DNA from: Holtermannia corniformis
Lineage: Eukaryota; Basidiomycota; Tremellomycetes; Holtermanniales
Assembly: GCA_001599935.1 (NCBI GenBank)
Contig: BCIJ01000003.1
Coordinates: forward strand, 128,606-192,605
Direction of reading: 5' to 3'
Length of the DNA: 64,000 nt
Positions 21,769 through 35,852 of the stretch are shown here, piece after piece; the first letter of the stretch is position 1, and the number at the start of each line of letters is the position of its first letter. A program made the translations under genes and the position numbers. The notes under the pieces were generated by a model that had not been told where the DNA came from, did no database searches, and saw only the letters and a program-made list of their open reading frames with translations.

Positions 21769-23949
21769 ATGGCCGAAGACGGTCCTGTCAGGTATCAGCT
21801 CGAGCAGGGTGCAGAATGGCGGTTCGAGCTGCAAGAGCCAGGCGAGGCCGTAGCCGTCAGGGTGAGTGATCACGGTCGGATGATTCCAAGCACGCACGGG
21901 CGCACGCAGACTGGTGAGTCGGTATCAGCAGTCGTCGGATATGTGCTGACCAGTACGCCTCTCTAAATTGATCCCTCGTAACCGTGTTGTCTGCCTGGCC
22001 TTCTCCTTTGTAGTCGATGCACTCTCTGCAGTCTCGGTCTGACCATCGGCTCTTGAGACACGCACAGGCGGCCTGCTGCGCGAGTGCTGACGCCGTGCTA
22101 GGCTCAAAAAAAAACACTGACGGTCGCTGATACCTTTTGTGTCCCTCCAGGTCCTCTCGCAGCAGCCCGTCTACCTCAACTCGCAAGAACTCCCTCCAAA
22201 CACTTGGTATCCTCTGCACGCGAGCGTCAAGGGCGCAATCTACAACCCGCATCCGGAGGGTGTAATCGAAGGCGCGCTATGCCGTGAATGGCCTCGATAG
22301 CGTTGGTCGCTGATGTAGCAAATAGCGTCGGCCGCGCCTTCATCATGCTATACTTCAACAAACTCGTCCTCTCCCTTTCTCGTCTCGGTCCACCTTGCAC
22401 TTGAACGCCCGCGGATCCTTGCAAAGCGGGCGCTGGCGGCAGGTCAGACCGACGCACGCGGACCAAGAGTTATGGTCCTTGGTCCGAGCTGTTCGGGCAA
22501 ATCGACAGTCGTCAAGGGCCTTGTCAACATGGCTCTGGGCTCTGGCATGGGCTGGTCTCCTGGTGTGGTCGGGCTTGACCCCAGTAATGTGCATAAATGC
22601 TGTCTTGCGGTGGCGGTAACTCATATATTGCAGCCACCCCACCTAGTTGCAGGCTCGCTCTCGCTCTCGACCCCGATCCACCCACTACCGTCCCATCACC
22701 CGGCCCACCCACTCGGCTCCACACCAACTTCAATGCCGTCAAACTCACTCGCGACGGACATCCCAACACTTGCGTGGTGGTATGGTGCCCTCGAGCCAAC
22801 GACAAAGCAGGTTGGCATCTGGCGCAAGGTCGTGGGTGATATCGGCCGGCGGTGGGCCGAGCGCTGTGAGAAGGATTCCATTGGTCTGTGCTAACTATGC
22901 CTGGCACGTTCACACGCTGATGCGTTGCAGCGCTGGCTTCAGGGATGGTGATTGATACCCCTCGGGCTTTCACGACGCCGACACTGGGCGTGACGAAAGA
23001 AGATCCTAAAGCGCGGTATCCGCTTGTCAAAGAAGCCGTCGAGGCATTTGGAGGTGTGTTCTTGGCCACCTTGCCTCGCCTGCAATGACTAACATGCACC
23101 CAACCAGTCGACATCTTGCTCGTCATCGGTCCCGAAAAGCTCACGATTGAAATGGACAAGCTGCTGGCGCCTTTGGGAGTCAAGGTGCTTCGGATGGACA
23201 AGTCTGGCGGCGTCGTAGAGCTCGATTCAGCCTATCGCCAGCTCGTCCAGAGCCTCCAGATCCGCTCGTATTTCTACGGTGAACCGCGGTTACCGCCCTC
23301 GGTTGCCGAGTTGGCGGGTAGCTTTGTCGCGCTGGAACCGGCACTGTCACCGTATTCGTTCCAGATTGGGTGGGAGACGCTGACGGTGCTTCGGGTTGGC
23401 GAAGGTGCGTTTGCGCGGTGGAGACGATGAGGCTGATACGGGGTAGATGCCGCTGCGCCATCGTCGGCTCTACCGATCGGTTCGACAAGAGTCATCTCGC
23501 CCACTCGATTGACCAAAGTCGACCCGTCTGGACCAGCCCACGTCACGCGTCTACTCAACGCCGTGCTCGCGCTCGTCAGGATCGACGACGCCGATCGGAT
23601 CGCAAAAGAACCAACGGTCAAGCCAGAAGACGTCAAGCCTGAGCCAGGAGCGACAGATAACTCGAACGTTAAGCCGGATCCAGACGCAGCCACAGCCGCA
23701 GAAGAAGACGAAGACGAGGATGAAGATGTTCCGCTCAATGAGGAGATTGGATGGAGAGACGTGCTGGGCTTCATTGTCATGTGGGTGGTGGCAGCGTGCG
23801 TTATGGGAACCAGGAGATGCTGACGCGTCGCGCGCAGTACGGCGATTGATCCGGTGCGGAAAAAGTTTACAGTCTTGACGCCTTGTACTGGCAAACTGCC
23901 GTCGACGACTGCGATTGCGGGTTCGATCGAGTGGATAGATCAAGAGTAG
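21769..23949 (+). CDS. CLP1: CLP1 polynucleotide kinase-like mRNA 3'-end processing factor
   Basis: Eight exons (21769-21861, 22151-22261, 22319-22588, 22634-22883, 22931-23053, 23108-23404, 23447-23780, 23838-23949) give exactly 529 aa. The N-terminal domain reads GAEWRFELQEPGEAVAVR then ELPPNTWYPL. The P-loop is GPSCSGKST near residue 124, followed by GWSPGVVGLDPSN. The C-terminal domain has GWRDVLGFIV and ends GSIEWIDQE. CLP1 is part of cleavage factor IA for pre-mRNA 3' ends and also acts in tRNA splicing complexes. An acidic insert (EEDEDEDEDV) precedes the C-terminal domain. Intron 1 is long here, 289 nt. Confidence 0.95.
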
Positions 23950-24097
23950 CTGTGCATGCGCTTGCACAGACCGATTGCAACTTGTAACAACTGCGGTTGG
24001 TAGACGTTCTAGCACGTCACTAGCATTTACCGCTGTGCATGAGCTCCTGTTGGTTGCCTCTCGACGCCGTTGGATGCCATTGACAACCTGTAGAGCG

Positions 24098-27000
24098 ATG
24101 CAGGTCAAGCCAGGAAGGGCTCCGAGCTCATTCAAATCAACACTGTCAAACTCTGCGTCCGGGTCTGACAGCGAAGAGTCGGAAGACGACGAGGAGATCC
24201 AAGCGGAGCCAGCGTCAGGCTCAGCAGTGCAAGCTAGCGATATCGTCAGGGTTGTCTCGCGCGGCTCATCGAGAAAAGGCAAGGAGAGAGCGTCGGATGC
24301 TGAGGATGGGGAGAGTGCGAGCGAGAGTGGGGATGAGGATGAGAGGGGGGTTGACGGCGGTCGAGGGCCGAGCGGTGGGGATATGATTGCGAATGGCAAG
24401 CGGGAGAATGGCGAGACGGTCATCGAAGGGCCTGGATCATCTGGTATACCACTGAAAGAGGAGGACGATCCCGGCGAACCGCAGTTAGAGGATAGTGGCA
24501 GTGAGGACGAGGAGAGTGAGGAAGAGGAGGGCGAGGAGGAGCCGTGAGTCGACAGCTGTGCGCAAGTGGCAAGCTAAGACCGTCAGATCCCTCAAGTACA
24601 GTCGACTCGGTAGCGGAGCGCAAGAGATCCTCGTCAAAGACACCACGTCGGCCATTGCCGTCTCAAGTCGACTAGTGGTATGTTCCGTCGGCGTTTGAGA
24701 ACGCCGAGCTGAGCACACGTAGGCCTTGGGCACACACAATGGCATGGTCCACGTCTTGACGTATCAAGGCAGCAAAGTCAACTCGTTTCGACCTCATGCA
24801 GCATCCGTGACAGACATCCGGCTCGACGATGACAATGATTTCGTCGCGACCACGTCAATGGAGGGTGAGTTTCTGCAGCGGTATTCAATTGAAGCTCATA
24901 TAAGCCAGGCCGAGTGGTCATCCACTCTCTGACAACACCGGAATCCTACGCATTCGACTTTAAACGGCCCATGCGTGCTGTGGCCCTCGAACCGGGCTTT
25001 GGTAAACGGAGCTCGAGGTCTTTTGTCTGTGGGGGCATGGCTGGCAACCTTGTACTACATGAGAAGGGGTGGCTCGGGTTCAAGGAGCAAATCATACATT
25101 CTGGTGAAGGACCAATCTGGGCTATCGAGTGGCGGGGTAATCTGATAGCGTGGGCGAACGACATGGTGGGTAACACTGCTTATCCAGCCAGCCGCCGCTG
25201 ACAGTCCGCTAGGGCGTGAAAATCTACGACACGAACTCTTCCCAGCGTATCGGTTACATCGATCGACCAGCCAACTCGCCTCGTGCCGACTTGTTCAAGT
25301 GCTCACTCCTTTGGCGGGACGATCACACTCTCGTCATCGCATGGGCAGACCATATCAAAGTCGCTCGGATACGGACGCGCTCGCGCACGCAGACGTCGTC
25401 GGGCCTTCCAAGCCTCACTGTTGACATTACCGCCATCTTCCAAGTCGACTGTATGATCTCAGGCATCGCAGCTTACAAGGACGCCTATCTCGTACTGGCC
25501 TACATCGCGCCTGACACATTCGACAATGAAGCGACCGACGACCCCATAGAGCAGCGGCGCAAAGCTGCTAACCGACCAGAGCTGCGCATCATCAACAAAG
25601 GCGAGGAAATGTCATCGGATGCGCTTAGTCTGACAAACTACCACCTGTACGGATGCAACGACTATGTCCTCGCGCCCTCCAAGCGGGACGAAGAAGAGCT
25701 CTTCTTTGTCGTGAGTCCTAAGGATGTCGTCGTTGCGCGACCGAGGGACGCTGCGGACCACGTCAACTGGCTGGTCGAGCAGCAACGCTACGCAGAGGCG
25801 CTCGACGCCGCCGAGAAACTCAAGGATGAGCATGGTCACGTCTTGGATGTCAAGTCGATCGGTGTCAAATACATCCGGCATCTTTTTGATCTAGGTGAGT
25901 GAGGTATCGCAATAAATCAAATGCTAACCTTCACAGCCTCGTATGTGGACGCCGCAGCATTGATGCCGAAGGTCTTTGGCACCGACTCCAAATCGTGGGA
26001 GGATTGGATCTTTCAATTTGTGCAGAAGGGTCAGCTGCAGGTGTGTTTTAAGCCTTTCATGATCGACGCTCATGCCTGCGACAGACCATGATTCCGTTCA
26101 TCCCGCAAAAGGACCCGCAGCTTTCTGGATTGGTGTATGAAATGATTTTGGCGCACCTGATGGTCAACGACCGCGAGGTGAGCACTCACTCGCAGCTTGA
26201 ACAGCCCTGAAGCAGCTCAGGCGTTGCTCGCGACGATCAAACAATGGCCGCACGACATCTACGACATGCGCACAGTCATTGTCGCCGTTCAGGGCGAGCT
26301 CGAGTCATCCAAGAACGACCCGATCCTGATGGAATGTCTGGCTGAGCTGTGAGTCTATCACCTGATTTCTCAGAGCTGACGCAGTCTAATAGCTACATTC
26401 TTGACCGACAGCCGGGCAAGGCACTCCGTTACTTTCTGCGCTTGCGCAAACCTCACGTCTTCGACCTCATTCGCGAATTCAACCTCTTCACCGCCGTGCG
26501 GGATCAGGCCCTCTTGCTCGTCGAATTCGACCAAGAGGTGTCTGCCCAGAAAGCTGTGGATACCGCAGCCGTCGCGGAAGAATCGAAAAAGACGACCGGA
26601 AAGCATGGAGCTGCCATTCAGCTGTTGGTCGACCACTACCATTCCATTCCAGTGCGTTGCAGTGACTTACGGAGAATCTCGTTGACTCGGTCAGGTTGCT
26701 CGTGTCGTTCAGCAACTCGAAGCCAAGCCCAAACTGCTATACATGTATCTTGACTCGCTGTTTGAAAAGGATCCGCATCTCGCGGCCGACTACAGTGATC
26801 GACAGGTCGAGCTCAGCGCCGAGTACGATCATCCGCATCTGCTCGACTATCTGCGAGCGAGCAACTACTACAGCTTGGAGAAGGTCAGTGCTCTACAGCG
26901 TCTGTCGTATGCTCATTCAACAGGCCTATGCCATCTGCAACGCACGCGACTTTGTGCCCGAGATGGTCTTTCTCCTAGGTCGGATGGGTAACAACAAGCA

Positions 27001-27873
27001 GGCATTGATGCTCATCATTGAGCGCCTCGGCGATGTTCAAAGGGTACGCGGCGCCGATCGATTGGAACATGCGCTGATGGGCTTGCAGGCGATCGAGTTT
27101 GCAAAGGAGCAGGCCGATGAAGACCTGTGGGAAGACCTGTTGCGGTACTCGGAGACGAAACCCAGTCAGCTTAAGCCAGGCCGCGAAAGCGCTGCTGACG
27201 GACGACAGCGTTTATCCGCGGTCTGCTTGAGAACGTAGGAGCCGAAATCAACCCAATCCGCTTGATCCGTCGGATCCGCGACGGTCTGGAAATCCCGGGC
27301 CTCAAGGGTGCGGTCATCAAAATCTTGCAGGCCTCCAACTTACAGGTGAGATTCGCATGCTGAGCAAGAAGTCCGCTGACGGCGTAGATATCACTGTTGG
27401 AAGGCTGTCAGACGATCCTGCACAGCGATTGCAGTTCTCTGGCACTTGAACTGCAAAAGGGTCAGACGGCCGGCGCTTATGGGTCGGGTGAGTGCGCGGC
27501 GGCTGATGTGGGGTCGGCTGACTCGTTCAAAGGCCAGCAAGTGTGTCAGGTTTGCCACGAGCATGTTTTCAAGCCGGCGTCGGTGTACTTGCACGACGCC
27601 AAGTCCAAGCTTGTCCTCGTCTACCTGTGCCGGCATGTTGTCCACGCTAGCTGCGCATTGCCCTCGGTCGACGTTGAGCTGCCACAACGGCCTGAGAACG
27701 CCTCGGTCAGCTACCTGCTATCGAGTGACGGTCGCCGCGGCACGGCAGCACAGGAGCGCGCACTTGGCTCCAAGCTAGCGTACGCCGCAATGGTACGGGT
27801 ACGCGTGGGATCCTGCCCAGCATGCTCCCATCGCGGTGGTCAGCTGATACGCAAGATGAGTCTATCGGAGTGA
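24098..27873 (+). CDS. VPS41: VPS41, HOPS complex subunit
   Basis: About fifteen exons are separated by short introns. The order is an acidic N-terminus (SGSDSEESEDDEE), a WD40-like beta-propeller (LGTHNGMVHVLTYQG; GPIWAIEWRGNLIAWAND), a clathrin heavy-chain repeat region (DLIREFNLFTAVRDQALLLV; FVPEMVFLLGRMGNNKQAL) and a C-terminal RING-type zinc motif (VCQVCHEHVF, CRHVVHASC, CPACSHRGG). This is the standard Vps41 plan. It tethers late endosomes/AP-3 vesicles to the vacuole and binds Rab7/Ypt7 membranes. The start at 24098 is the first Met before the acidic run. The intron 27488-27532 is 45 nt and stop-free, so its retention would keep the frame. VPS41 ends 93 bp from the 3' end of MOT1 (convergent). 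Confidence 0.93.
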
Positions 27874-27966
27874 TCCGATGCCATGCGAAATGCATATAAT
27901 CCGAGAATGCTATGAACAATGGTATGCGATACAATGAATGCTTCTTGCGTCTCGTCAAACAACTCG

Positions 27967-30900
27967 TCATTTCATCTTGGCCATGAAGCTGGACAGCGAC
28001 AGGCCTTCGTATTCGTCTTCTGCGGGCAAGTCTTCGAGGCTGGACTCGTCAGCGCTATGCGAGTGTCAAGATGCGACGTACCCTTCGAGCACATTGCTCT
28101 GCGTTACCGGGCCGCTGACTGCCTTGCTTGATTTCTTCTCTCCCTCCGCCGAAACCTCGAACAAGTCAAGTACTTCGTTGGTGTTCATTGACGCCAACCC
28201 CGAGTTTTGTTGCGTTACAACAGAGCTTGCAATATTCAGCTTGAAGCGTTGCAGTCTGCAATGTCAGCTGGATCGCACATCGGCCGTATGACTCACCCCA
28301 TAATCTTCTCTTCAAGCGTGCCTCGGGTGATCAAGCGATAGACGTTGACGACCTTTTTCTGACCAAGTCGATGCGCACGATCCATCGCTTGCATGTCCTT
28401 CATCGGATTCCAGTCGTGGTCGACAAAGATGACGGTGTCCGCGCCAGTCAGGTTGAGACCCAGCCCACCGACTTGCGTGGTCAAGAGCAAGACATCGATA
28501 CTCGGGTCGGCGTTGAACGTTTGCACAACAGCATGACGTTTGCTAGGCTCGGTCTGCCCGTCCATGCGCATGTATGTCACCGAGGGCATCAGAGTCTTGA
28601 ACAGGTGGTTCTCGATGAGGTCGAGCATCGGTCGCAATTGACAGAAGATGAGGACACGATGCTGTGATTCCGTTGCTTGCGCCGCGTTTGCTTCCTCGGG
28701 TGACCCGATGCCACAGTCAGTTAGCAATTGGCTGCGATAGTCAGCGATGTACACGACCGAGTATGCAGAACTGACCGGAGGGCTTCAAGCTTGGGAGCAT
28801 TGGAAATGTCGTACATTGAAGCCGGGAGAGCCGCCTTTGCCTTGGTGACCATGTTGCTGTACTTTTCTGGCTCCTTGGCCAGTACCAACGCCGGATGATT
28901 GCAGAGCTTTCGAAGGTACTGCAACGACTGGAAGACGTGCTGCTGCCCTGCGCCTCCAGCCTCGCTCTTGACGACCTCATCCGCCAGGTCTTCCGACTGG
29001 CTCTTTGAGAACTCGTCATAGAGCTGTTTCTGCACTTCTGACAGTTCGCAATAGTAGTCTTGGATGATCTTTGGTGGAAGGTCGTGCAGGACGTCCTCTT
29101 TGAGTCGACGCAGCAGAAACGGCAACACTTGCTTGTGCAGTGACTCGAGGGCAGCGGCGGCTTCGCAATGTTAGCCACGCACGATCGACTGCTGCCAGAA
29201 TTACCTGCTTCGCGCTGTTTCGGCGTTGCTTTGCCGTCTCGGTCGGCGAGAATGGGCTTGGAAAACTTCTCGTTGAAAGCACGGTCAGTGCCGAGGAAGC
29301 CAGGCATGAGGAAATCGAAGAGACTCCACAACTCGAGCACGTTGTTCTGAATCGGCGTGCCGGACAACAAAAGTCGATGATTGGCCTTGAGCATCTTGAC
29401 TGCCTGTGTGAGCTTGGTCTTGGGATTCTTGATAATATGCCCCTCATCCAGGACGCAGTAGAGCCAGTTGACGTTCTTGAGCACGTCGACGTCGTTGCGC
29501 ACGGCCTCGTACGACGTGATGACGATGTCAAAGTTCTTGAGGCGGGGGAAGATGGCCGCACGTTGACTAGCATTGCCGGTGTAGAGGATCGGGCGTAGGT
29601 GATCGCTAAACTTGCCTACTTCGTGATACCAATGACCTGTGAGCGTGGGCGGGCAGACGATGAGAGATGGGACATGGGCGCAGTCGACCGACTTGGTCGC
29701 CTTGAACTTTTCCGCGCGCTCGTGGTGCTTGCTGGCCAGGATGCAGATGGACTGTAGACTCTTGCCCAGTCCCATGTCTACAATGTCAGCGTAGTCTAGC
29801 AAGGAATACACTACGCACCATCGCAGAGAATACCGTGTAGTTGATACCGAGCGAGGAAAGCGAGCCAGCTGACGCCTTCTTTCTGATAGTTGCGCAGCTC
29901 TGCTTTGATCGGCACAGGAATCTGGTATTGCTCCGCCTTGCTGCCGTCAAGAAGTTGAGCTAGAAACTTGCGCTCCTCGTCCCGCTTGGCGAGAAGTTCA
30001 TTTGACAATCCCTCCGGATCGGGGATGCCAGCCTGCACTGTCAGCAAAGATCGGAGACGACGCGGTGAGCGAACCTCTAGTGGTACCATCTTGATGAGCG
30101 CGGCAAACGTGCTCGTAGCCATCAATCGAACAGGTGTGTCGGAATCACTCATGCGACCGAGAGTCGGTACGATAAGGAATAAGACGTAAGGCAATGCCTT
30201 GAGGTCGAGCGCTTTGATGATGTCTGCGCAACGTCAGTGGCTACGCGGCCTGCGTTCATAGCGTACGATGCACTACCTCGATCGCACCCTGGCGGTTGAC
30301 GACGTTGTTGGCGTCACCCAAGAACGGAATGACTCGTTCGACCACCATACGCATTGCGGGGATGGTCAAGTGATCGCAAATCGTCGCTAAGCATTTGGCT
30401 GCAGCATAGCGTATCACCGCAAAGGAGCTCTGCAGAGCGAGGATGACAGAGTCGACGAGATCGAGGATTTGAGTATGCAGACCGGGCGCAACGTCGCTCA
30501 CGAGCGTCTGCAGCACAGTGAGACAATCGACTGCGTCTTGCCCAACCTGATTCGATTGCCGAAGCTTGCCGTCGGCGGTTGCGACAGTTTCGCCTGCAAA
30601 AATCAGCAGATTCCTGTGGTTGGCGACTTGCATACCTTTGGCAAATGTCGCCGACAGAGCGTCACTCATGCCCTCCCACAGCTTTGGCGCAACATTGAAT
30701 GCTTGATCGCCGAAGCGACGTGTCAGAGCAGAGAGCGCCATGTGCGCACCCCGTCGAGTCACGCGAGCTTGTATGACCTCGTCGCTCTCGAAGGCTTCTT
30801 CCTTCGCGCCACCTTTGACGGCAACCTTGGGCGCCATCTCTTGCAAAGAGACAATACCCGGCTTGGCAGAAGCTGTGGAGAAGATTGGTGTCTCTTTTGC

Positions 30901-33900
30901 ATCTTGGCACAGGAATGCGCAGAGGTTCTTGACAATCTTGTCGCTGGGGTTGGAGCGGGTGCCGAAGAGTGGCGACGAGCAGAACTCGACAAAGGCGCCA
31001 ACTGACGATGCGAAGCGTGCCTGCAACAGCTCGTTCTCTTCAGTCTGGTGATGTCAGCAGGGACTGGTGACGGGTATCAGGACCTACCTTGACACCGTTC
31101 ATGACAGAGCGAATGATCGGGTTGAGTTTCGCCGGCATGGTACGCAGCGCCACCATCGCACCGGCCATGGCAGCAGACACCTGGACGTCGTACTTTTCCT
31201 TCATGACGACAAAGAGGCCGATCGAAGCGAGAAGCTTGTGCTTGCGTTCCTTAAGCGACGGCAGTACCGTCTTGGCCATTGCCTTTGACATTGCTGCGGT
31301 AAGAGCGTCAAAGTGCTGTCCGGCAACGAGGCGCGCCGTTGCGAGGGAAAACACGTCGGCGGCGGTGCTCAGAGGGTCCACCTTGTACGGCAGGGTTGGG
31401 ATCTTGTCCTTCTTGACCTTGGCTTCCACTGCGAATGCGTTGATCAGGCCTTGACTTTCGGCTTGGATCCGGGTGAGGAGGATTGTCATTTCATAGTAGG
31501 TTGCAGGCGGAGGCTTCTCCAGGAAAGTGATCAGTGTCGACGAAAGGGCAGCGACGGGGGCGTGGGTCGTCGCGAGGGAAGTCGATTTGGGATCGGACAT
31601 GGAGATGTCGGCGACATGCGCCCACTCTTCGATGATGACGGCGGCGAGGAACAGCTGGTGTGCGCTCGTCGACGCGAGGTACGTCTGGAGAAGGTGGCCA
31701 TGTGTTTTCTAAACTTGTCAGCTTTGTCAGGTCGAGTCTGTATCCACCCACCCCGTCCGGCAGGTACCGGGTGATTCCAGCCAGCGCCTCTGCCGCTCCG
31801 AGTCTCGCGCATAGGATACTCTCGGTCGACACGAGAGAGAGATCACCCGCCATGACGTGCTTGTCGACATTGTAAGACGGACCCGAGTAGCCACTCTTGC
31901 TCTTCTCGAGCTTGGGCGCAGCGACCGGCCTGTAGAACAGCGCAGCATCCAGCGGCGCCCCCATGGGTGTCATGGCGATGGTGAACCAGTCGTTCAGGAC
32001 CGGTTGGATCGTATCGACAATGAAGGAACCACTGTTCACGGCTGAGAACGCCGCGTCCCACGTTGCGACCGATGCGGAGCGTACGTCGGCGCGCTCTTCG
32101 ACCACGAGGTTCTGGAAGACGAGGCGGAATACACGATCGTCGACCCAGGAGCGAGGCAGGCGGTCAACGGTGAGGAACACTTGAATTGCCTTGAGTACGG
32201 CGAGGCGGACGTGGGCGATCGTGTGTCGAAAGTAGGGAAAGAGGTGGGGGACGAGCGCGTTGACGGACCGACTGAGAGGTCAGCTTGGTGGCACTGATGT
32301 ATGACAACTTACGGATCGTCGGCAGCGGTACTGCAAAAGATGTCGATAATCTGGTCAAATTTGATCAATTTGCCTGAGCCGTCAGCTGGGGTCTGAGTGC
32401 GAGAAATCAACTTACCCAGCAGATCCATGACGACACCCGTGCTGCTGCCCAGCTCGTCTCCGCCCTCGGCAAGGCAGTTCCAGAGCATATAGAGCAGCAC
32501 TTTGACCTCGTCTGTTGGCAGCTGGGCGACGAGATGGTGTGCGATCGGGAGCAAGCAAGCGGCCGAGACGGAGCGCACGTCGTCGTCGCCGTCGCCCAGA
32601 CTGACTGGTCAGCAGCGTCCTGGGATCGATGAGTGGCTTACCCTAGCACGGCGGCAGCCACCACTTCCTTGAGAATGACCGCGGGATCCCATTCGGTTGA
32701 TTCTAGCTCGACGCCCTCCGTCTCGGCGGCATCGGGGTCGTGGACGTCTTCAGCCTTGACTTTGGTTGCCTCCTCGAGTTTGGTTCCCTTCTCTACGCCA
32801 TCTTCGAGCTTGACGCCAGCTTCTACCTCACCAGACTGCATCTTGACGCCAGCCTCGTCTCTCGGCGCACCCAGCAGATCGCCCCTGACAGCCACTAGGT
32901 ACTTGAGACCGAGCAAGCCGGCATGCCTGACTTCCCACGCATACTTGATCTCCTTGCCCGCCCAGTCCTGCCTGACCATCGCCACGAGCGTCTGGTGTAC
33001 TGCGCGGACGTTGCGCAGGTGTACGAGCACGATCCCAAGTGCTTGTGCTGCGGCCTCGCGAACGGGCGCCATGACCATGTCGCCTACAAAGTCGCCAAAG
33101 CGATCGAGCGCCAAGAGTGCGAGCAAGGCCGATGCGACCGATTGCAGGGCGACAGCGTTCCGATCATCGTTGGCGATCACGGTTGAACCGGTCACGGTTC
33201 CGCAGGCTGCGCCTTGAGCGCGAAGGAGTTCACGGATGGCGAGGGCGGCACCGTGGCGCGCCTCCCAGCTCGGTTTCCCGAGGTTCAGGACTAGGTCTTG
33301 CAGGAGGACAGAGTAGGGCCAGTGGCCTTGGGGTGCGATCAGAGCTGATGCGGCTGCTTCGGCCGGTGAGGGCTCGACTTGACCGCCGGCAGCTTGGGCT
33401 TGGGCTCGGGCTTTGGCACCGGGGTCGATTGTGACGGCGTCGCTGTTGGGCGTTGGTGTAGCTACTGGCCGAGCTGGCGATTGCCGCGGTGTGGGCGCCG
33501 GCGATGCGGATGCTGTGGATGCTGTGGTGGCGGCTGTCGATGATCCAGCTTGAGCTTGAGCGTTCAACCGGCGCATCCTGTATCATCAGCCCTTTGCTCT
33601 AATCAAGCACCCGACTATACCCACTTGTTCGCCTCGTCCATAGCCGTTCCGCCACCCTTGCGTTTCCTCTTTAGCATATTGATCTGGCGCGCGCTCAGGC
33701 CCTCGTACGGATCCTTGGCTTGTTCCGGTTGCGCATCCGCCGCCACAGGCTTGACCTCATCTTTGACCACGTCCGGTTCCTCATCCACGACTTTATCGAC
33801 CTCGTCTCCCCAGCCGACACCAGGCGCGAGGCCCAAACTACCCATCATTGCCTTTTTCTGCTTGGCGGCGTCCCGCGCCCCGGCCGTCATCGCGTATTCC

Positions 33901-34343
33901 TGTCCTGCAGACGCTAGTAGCTTTGGCGCGCGCGCGATCACGCTTTGGACATCTGTGAAAGCCTCGAACGGCGAGGTGAACGCCGCGTCTGCGTCTACCG
34001 TTGCCCCGGACCCAGTTGGCGGCGCCCAGCGCGGCACGGCAGCCACGACCAATCCGAGCGCATCCGCAGCCGCGTTCCGCGTGTCCGAGCTTTTCGCATA
34101 TAAGAACGGTACGATGCGCGCGATCAGTTTGACGTGTTCAGGCCAGGGATCCGTGTCTGGTCCGAGGTCGAGTTGGCGCGCGTGCGTGCGCCGAGCGAGT
34201 TCGGCGAGCTGTTTCGCGGCCGTTTGACGTACTTGTGCAGACGTCCCGGTATCGAGGAGCGAGATGAGGCGGTCTAGGCTGTGGTTTGGGCGTCTGTCAG
34301 TATGGCCTGGGGCAGCGGAGCGCTCGACTGACCGGGACGCCAT
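27967..34343 (-). CDS. MOT1: MOT1/BTAF1 TBP-removing Snf2-family ATPase
   Basis: The gene starts with MASR then an intron into LDRLISLLDTGTSAQVRQ, the conserved Mot1 N-terminus, followed by HEAT repeats and DPYEGLSARQINMLKRKRK. The C-terminal Snf2 ATPase shows motif I DMGLGKSLQSI, motif II LDEGHIIKNPKTK, DGQTEPSKR, LLTTQVGGLGLNLTGAD and motif VI AMDRAHRLGQKKVVNVYRL. It ends EGLSLSSFMAKMK. Many short introns interrupt it, and I did not fix all of them. The family uses ATP to strip TBP from DNA. NC2alpha in this window is a functional partner in TBP control. Confidence 0.95.
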
Positions 34344-34632
34344 GGCGCCACTAGGCTCGTGCGGTGCCACACGGTCAACAAGGTGTTCACGTGACTGTAC
34401 GCTGCCACTGATGCACGTCGCGCGGGGGGTCGGTTCTCGCCGCCAGCGCCCGCGGTGCTTTTATCCGTCACAGCCGGGTCGAAAACGAAAAGGGGGTTGG
34501 TTCAGGAACGGGCGCTACGGCGTTATGGCGCTTGACATCACGGCAGGCGGTTGGCAGTTAGGCGCGCCACTTCCGCTGGCAACGGATGCATCCTTTGACT
34601 GCTTCTACGTAGCTGCAGACCGAGGACAGAGC

Positions 34633-35652
<1,020 letters not shown>

Positions 35653-35852
35653 TTTGAATAGAGTCAATCTGGTGATGGTGGTGGTAGTAGTGGTGGTAGT
35701 ACAGCGAGTGGAAAGCCAGAGTGCAGTGGAGACGACCACGTCAGTTTGGCGGTGTAACCCCCCGCGGCAACATCACCTTGGTCCCATCCTCCTCTGTCCA
35801 GCTCGCATCTCAGTCTTCGAGGCAGCGCACAGCCCATCAACCATCCCACGCC

